Origin: BOG-1155 sp963717985
GTDB taxonomy: Bacteria > Desulfobacterota > Syntrophorhabdia > Syntrophorhabdales > WCHB1-27
DNA: 64,000 bases
NCBI GenBank assembly: GCA_963717985.1
Contig: CAVQYC010000003.1
Location: 906,594-970,593 of the forward strand
Direction: 5' to 3'
Part shown: piece by piece, positions 60,953 through 64,000 of the stretch
How positions within the stretch are numbered: the stretch's first letter is position 1
How the letters are laid out: every line of letters starts with the position of its first letter
The notes under the pieces: generated by a model
What the model saw: the letters and a program-made list of their open reading frames with translations, nothing else
Told to the model about the DNA's origin: nothing
The model's database searches: none
Position numbers and translations under genes: made by a program

Positions 60953-61921
60953 CAGGTTTATGTATCTTTGCCGGCAGGTTTGGTCCCATTTCTTTTTGGT
61001 GCAGCGGTAATAAACGTAATGGCTGCCGTACTGGTTGTCTTTTTCCTCGGCAGTGATCATAGAGCCGCATTCCGCGCATCGAATGAGACCGGTAAAGGCG
61101 AACTCATGGCTTTGAGATCGTGGCTGTCCTCTCCTTCCCAATATCTCTTGAGCTTTCCAGAATTCTTCCTCGGTGATCATCTTCATGTGCCTTCCCAGAA
61201 ACACTCCCTCTTTCCGGGTGATGAGGCCATAGTAAAAGGGAAGTCGGAACAATTTGTAGACTGCAGCTACACTTAAAGGTGTGTTTCCCGTTTTCCTTCC
61301 CTTCCTTGTTCGGAATCCCCATTCGTTGTTGGCGATGGCCCTGATTTTCAATGGCCGTGTTTCAGCCAGAAGTAAATCCCACATTTTTCTGACCAGAGGA
61401 AATCTTTCTGGATCGGGAACGATAATTCTCTCTGTGGGGTGGTTTAGATACCCAAGAGGAGCGCGGCCCGGAAGCCACCCCTTTTCCAATTTTGTTTTGT
61501 TGCCTCGTTTCACATTATCACTGAGATCATCAACGTATTTTTTGGCCATGCCCAGATCAAGATTCATGACGAATTTGTCGTTACTATTGTTGCAGTAGGT
61601 TGCGCTGGGAGTGATGATCTTCTCCAACTTTCCCTGGTCAATCGCCCAAATAATCGCCGAGCCGTCGATGGGATTGCGAGCCAGGCGGTCGAGTTTCCAG
61701 GCGATAATGCCTTTGATTTGGCCCTTATACACCCGGCCCATCAGAGCATTGAAAACTGGCCGGCCGGGGGATTTAGCCGACTGGGATTCGGTGAGTATTT
61801 CTGCGACTGGAACTTTTAATCTCGCCGCGAGCTCGGTCAGCTCCTTTATTTGTGATTCGATGGATAGAACCTGCCGCTCTTCGGATTCCGAAGACTTCCG
61901 GCAGTACATGACATACGACAT
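60953..61921 (-). pseudogene. Large serine recombinase, N-terminal fragment
   Basis: Catalyses site-specific recombination for element integration or excision. The catalytic domain is MSYVMYCRKSSESEERQVLS with the nucleophile Ser at about 10-11, and AWKLDRLARNPIDG. A Recombinase domain (GYLNHPTERIIVPDPERFPL) and a zinc ribbon (RCAECGSMITAEE, then YRCTKKKWDQTC) follow. After RYINL the frame enters the IS200 end and stops at 60905. The intact gene would have had about 538 residues. The loss of the C-terminus probably inactivates it. Confidence 0.85.
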
Positions 61922-61975
61922 GGAGGTTTATCTGGCAAAAAAGCGCTCGCGTTGCTCCTTCTTACCAGGACACAA

Positions 61976-62197
61976 TTAGGTGTAGTTGTCTAGTATACCA
62001 TTTCCACGAGTTTCGTCAAATTGCCTTGTTTTATCAGAGTTCTTGAACTGCCTTAAGAGTTTAGGCCCAAGGACGACTCTTAAAAGCTCAACCAGATTGG
62101 TGAGTTCATCATAGGCTTCATCGGCAGTCATTTCCTTCCCAAATTCCTCCGAATAAGCTTTTCTGAATCTTTGAATTGTCTCTTCGCTCGGCTTCAT
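61976..62197 (-). CDS. Small hypothetical protein
   Basis: 73-residue hydrophilic protein, MKPSEETIQRFRKAYSEEFG, then KEMTADEAYDELTNLVELLR. It is all-helical in appearance, with no motif I can name. Small genes of this kind often sit next to recombinase genes on mobile elements. It lies 54 bases upstream of the recombinase on the same strand. Confidence 0.55.
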   Translation of the reverse strand: MKPSEETIQRFRKAYSEEFGKEMTADEAYDELTNLVELLRVVLGPKLLRQFKNSDKTRQFDETRGNGILDNYT

Positions 62198-62356
62198 ATA
62201 TTTCTATCTTTCAAGGTACCGTAATGGCGAAAGATAGTAAGGGGAGGTATTTTGCCCAGAGAGGCAAGGAGTCCCTCCTTATTAAGCTCCTGATTTGTTG
62301 ATATTTTATGGATATCTGCAAATATGTCACAAATATGAAGGAAAATACTCAGCAAT

Positions 62357-62956
62357 ATGAACAACAAACATAGAATCGATGCTAACCCTCCGGCTAGACG
62401 CCTCGCTGACGGCGGGTGGTACTGGATTGACCGGAATATACTACAGAATTGTGCCCGCGTTATCGGAGCTATCGGCCTTGCCGTATACAACGTGCTCGCC
62501 TCCATGGCGGATAGCAATCAGGAGTGTTACCCGTCCCAACAGCGCATTGGCGATCTCCTTGGCTATTCCAGGGCGACGGTCAATAAGGCGCTCAAGGTCT
62601 TGGAGGGGCAGGGCTTGATCACGGTTTCGAGGAGAAGCGCCCACGGCTGTACCTATCGGCTCATGAAGGCCAGATGTAAAGCAGGGGAAACGGAGATGTC
62701 AACGAGAGGAAACCAAGATGTTCCTCCGGTTGACACAAACGATAACCAATTAATAAGAATCAATAACGATATTATCGTTCGTGTCAAAAAAGAAGAATTT
62801 GAGGTGGCGGTTACTGGGAAAGGCCCCCAGTTTATACCGGAAACCAGAGAGGAAGTTCTGGCCCATGATCTAGTGTACTGTCTCAGTAATATATTTACAA
62901 TAGCCTTTGCTTGTGCTATACTTGGTGCATGTGGAAACCAGCCAATAAGCTCATGA
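62357..62956 (+). CDS. Helix-turn-helix protein interrupted by an IS630 element
   Basis: The first ~170 residues contain a winged-helix region, IGLAVYNVLASMADSNQECY, then PSQQRIGDLLGYSRATVNKA and LKVLEGQGLITVSRR. This matches the HTH domain found in replication initiators and regulators of mobile elements. From about 62873 the frame enters the left end of an IS630-type element, so the last ~28 residues are foreign. The original C-terminus is beyond the window. Its start faces the divergent small gene. The 62198-62356 gap has two copies of CAAATATG but no clear operator. Confidence 0.7.
   Translation: MNNKHRIDANPPARRLADGGWYWIDRNILQNCARVIGAIGLAVYNVLASMADSNQECYPSQQRIGDLLGYSRATVNKALKVLEGQGLITVSRRSAHGCTYRLMKARCKAGETEMSTRGNQDVPPVDTNDNQLIRINNDIIVRVKKEEFEVAVTGKGPQFIPETREEVLAHDLVYCLSNIFTIAFACAILGACGNQPISS
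62894..62922 (+). promoter_or_regulatory. Promoter of the IS630 transposase gene
   Basis: TTTACA (62894-62899) and TATACT (62917-62922) are 17 bases apart, immediately inside the left end of the element. Confidence 0.65.
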
Positions 62957-64000
62957 TGACGGAAGAACAGCAAAGAACATTGGAAGCTTGGATTCGTGCG
63001 AAAAAGACGCCTCAAAGAGTAGTCCTCCGTTCCCGTATTTGCCTGCTTGCCGCAAGGGGTCTCTCGCATAACGCCATCGCTAAGGAATTGGACGCCTCTC
63101 GCCCCACGGTTCTGTTGTGGACAAACCGATTTAGAGCGAAAGGCATTTCAGGATTGGCTGAAGATGCTCCTCATGGTCCCAGTTCAAGGCAACTCGATCC
63201 GAAAAAGGTTGATGCCATCGTGGAAGCTACCCTCCATACAACGCCTGCCGATTCAACCCACTGGTCGACGAGAACTATGGCAAAGGCTCATGGCGTCAGC
63301 CATGCGACCGTGCAACGCATCTGGGACGCCCATGGCTTGCAGCCGCACCGCGTGGAGACCTTCAAGTTATCCAAAGACAAGCGATTCGTGGAAAAACTGA
63401 CGGATGTTGTAGGCGTCTATCTGAATCCGCCCGACAAGGCGGTGGTGCTATGCGTCGATGAAAAGACCCAGGTGCAGGCGCTCGATAGGACGCAACCGGG
63501 TCTGCCTATGAAGAAAGGGCGCTGCGGAACAATGACGCACGATTACCGACGCAACGGTACTACCTGTCTTTTTGCTGCGATGAACCTGTTGGAAGGAAAA
63601 GTTATCGGCTCCTGTTATCCCCGGCACAGGAACACGGAATTCCTAAAGTTTCTCCGCAAGATCAACCGGGAAGTGCCCCAGAAATTGGCAATTCACTTGA
63701 TCCTGGATAATTATGGAACGCACGGCCACCCAAATGTGAAAATGTGGCTTGAAAAGCATCCTCGCTTTGCCCTTCACTTCACACCCACAAGCTCATCCTG
63801 GTTGAATCTGGTAGAACGTTGGTTTGGAGAAATCACACGGAAAAGAATCCGTCGGGGAGTATTCAAAAGCGTGCCGGAACTGGTAGCCGCCATCGAAGAG
63901 TACATCCGGCTCTACAACGAGAACCCCAAGCCTTTTGTTTGGACGAAGAAAGCGGAAGATATCGTCAAGAAGGTGGCCCGTTGTAAAGCCGTTACTGAGA
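62953..64000 (+). CDS. IS630 family transposase, 3' end outside window
   Basis: About 349 residues visible, with no stop by position 64000. The N-terminal HTH has ARGLSHNAIAKELDASRPTV. The catalytic Asp-Asp-Glu set is in VLCVDEKTQVQALDRTQPG, HLILDNYGTHGHPNV and SSWLNLVERWFGEITRKRIR. Start choices are ATG at 62953, 62956 or 62929. A start at 62929 would fall almost on the predicted transcription start, so 62953 is preferred. The gene reaches nearly to the right inverted repeat. Confidence 0.9.
   Translation, partial: MMTEEQQRTLEAWIRAKKTPQRVVLRSRICLLAARGLSHNAIAKELDASRPTVLLWTNRFRAKGISGLAEDAPHGPSSRQLDPKKVDAIVEATLHTTPADSTHWSTRTMAKAHGVSHATVQRIWDAHGLQPHRVETFKLSKDKRFVEKLTDVVGVYLNPPDKAVVLCVDEKTQVQALDRTQPGLPMKKGRCGTMTHDYRRNGTTCLFAAMNLLEGKVIGSCYPRHRNTEFLKFLRKINREVPQKLAIHLILDNYGTHGHPNVKMWLEKHPRFALHFTPTSSSWLNLVERWFGEITRKRIRRGVFKSVPELVAAIEEYIRLYNENPKPFVWTKKAEDIVKKVARCKAVTE

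Larger units (their letters stand above)
62873..64000 (+). mobile_element. IS630-family insertion sequence, continuing past the window end
   Basis: The left end GTGTACTGTCTCAGTAA (62873-62889) follows a TA dinucleotide, the usual IS630 target. The last bases of the window (GTTACTGAGA) are the complement of TCTCAGTAA-type sequence, so the right inverted repeat is just starting at 64000. Confidence 0.75.

Overview
The window looks like one chromosomal stretch of an anaerobic, free-living Gram-negative bacterium. The best guess is a deltaproteobacterial (Desulfobacterota) lineage. This is inferred from the gene set: a classical spc/S10/str ribosomal order, a GltD-like protein in place of NuoE/NuoF inside a complex I operon, and a multidomain NDP-forming acyl-CoA synthetase. 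No 16S gene is present, so the placement is only inference.

Layout. (1) 1-2221 holds two transposase genes: an ISAs1-type element cut by the window edge and an IS4-superfamily-like DDE transposase. (2) 2501-13766 is housekeeping. It has a Cys-rich zinc-ribbon protein, then a minus-strand glycolytic operon gap-pgk-tpiA-secG followed by tRNA-Leu. Next come pgsA-dnaB-rplI-rpsR, rpsF-yajC-tgt-queA, tRNA-Gly, a DUF2304/GT2 pair and tRNA-Gln. (3) 13782-31882 is one long minus-strand ribosomal block running rpsL-rpsG-fusA-tuf-rpsJ...secY-map-infA-rpmJ-rpsM-rpsK-rpsD-rpoA-rplQ. rplC is missing from its normal place between rpsJ and rplD, adk is missing between secY and map, and rpsG, fusA and tuf carry five single-base frame disruptions within about 2.5 kb. 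(4) 32213-35191 is a plus-strand Co/Ni ECF transporter operon (cbiM, a small N-type subunit, cbiQ, cbiO) with a structured leader, followed by a convergent VKOR-DsbA fusion. (5) 36329-40581 encodes an acyl-CoA synthetase and a PBP1A. (6) 40788-55015 is a complete 13-gene nuo operon in which NuoE and the flavin part of NuoF are replaced by a NuoF-tail/GltD fusion next to a long NuoG. This pair resembles the SfrAB NADPH oxidoreductase. (7) 55016-64000 is a degraded mobile region: a tRNA-Ser 3' remnant, a DUF4145 gene, a complete IS21 element abutting an AbiEii-like gene, a large serine recombinase split by an IS200-like element, and an HTH gene broken by an IS630-family element that runs off the window.

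The most unusual signals are three. A family of short palindromic repeats sits in the only two long gaps of the spc/S10 block, and one copy lies in frame inside the acyl-CoA synthetase, with arm changes that keep its hairpin paired. The nuo operon has an SfrAB-like, probably NADPH-linked, input module. The str/S10 junction shows frame disruptions together with loss of rplC, which may be a sequence-quality problem or a real event.
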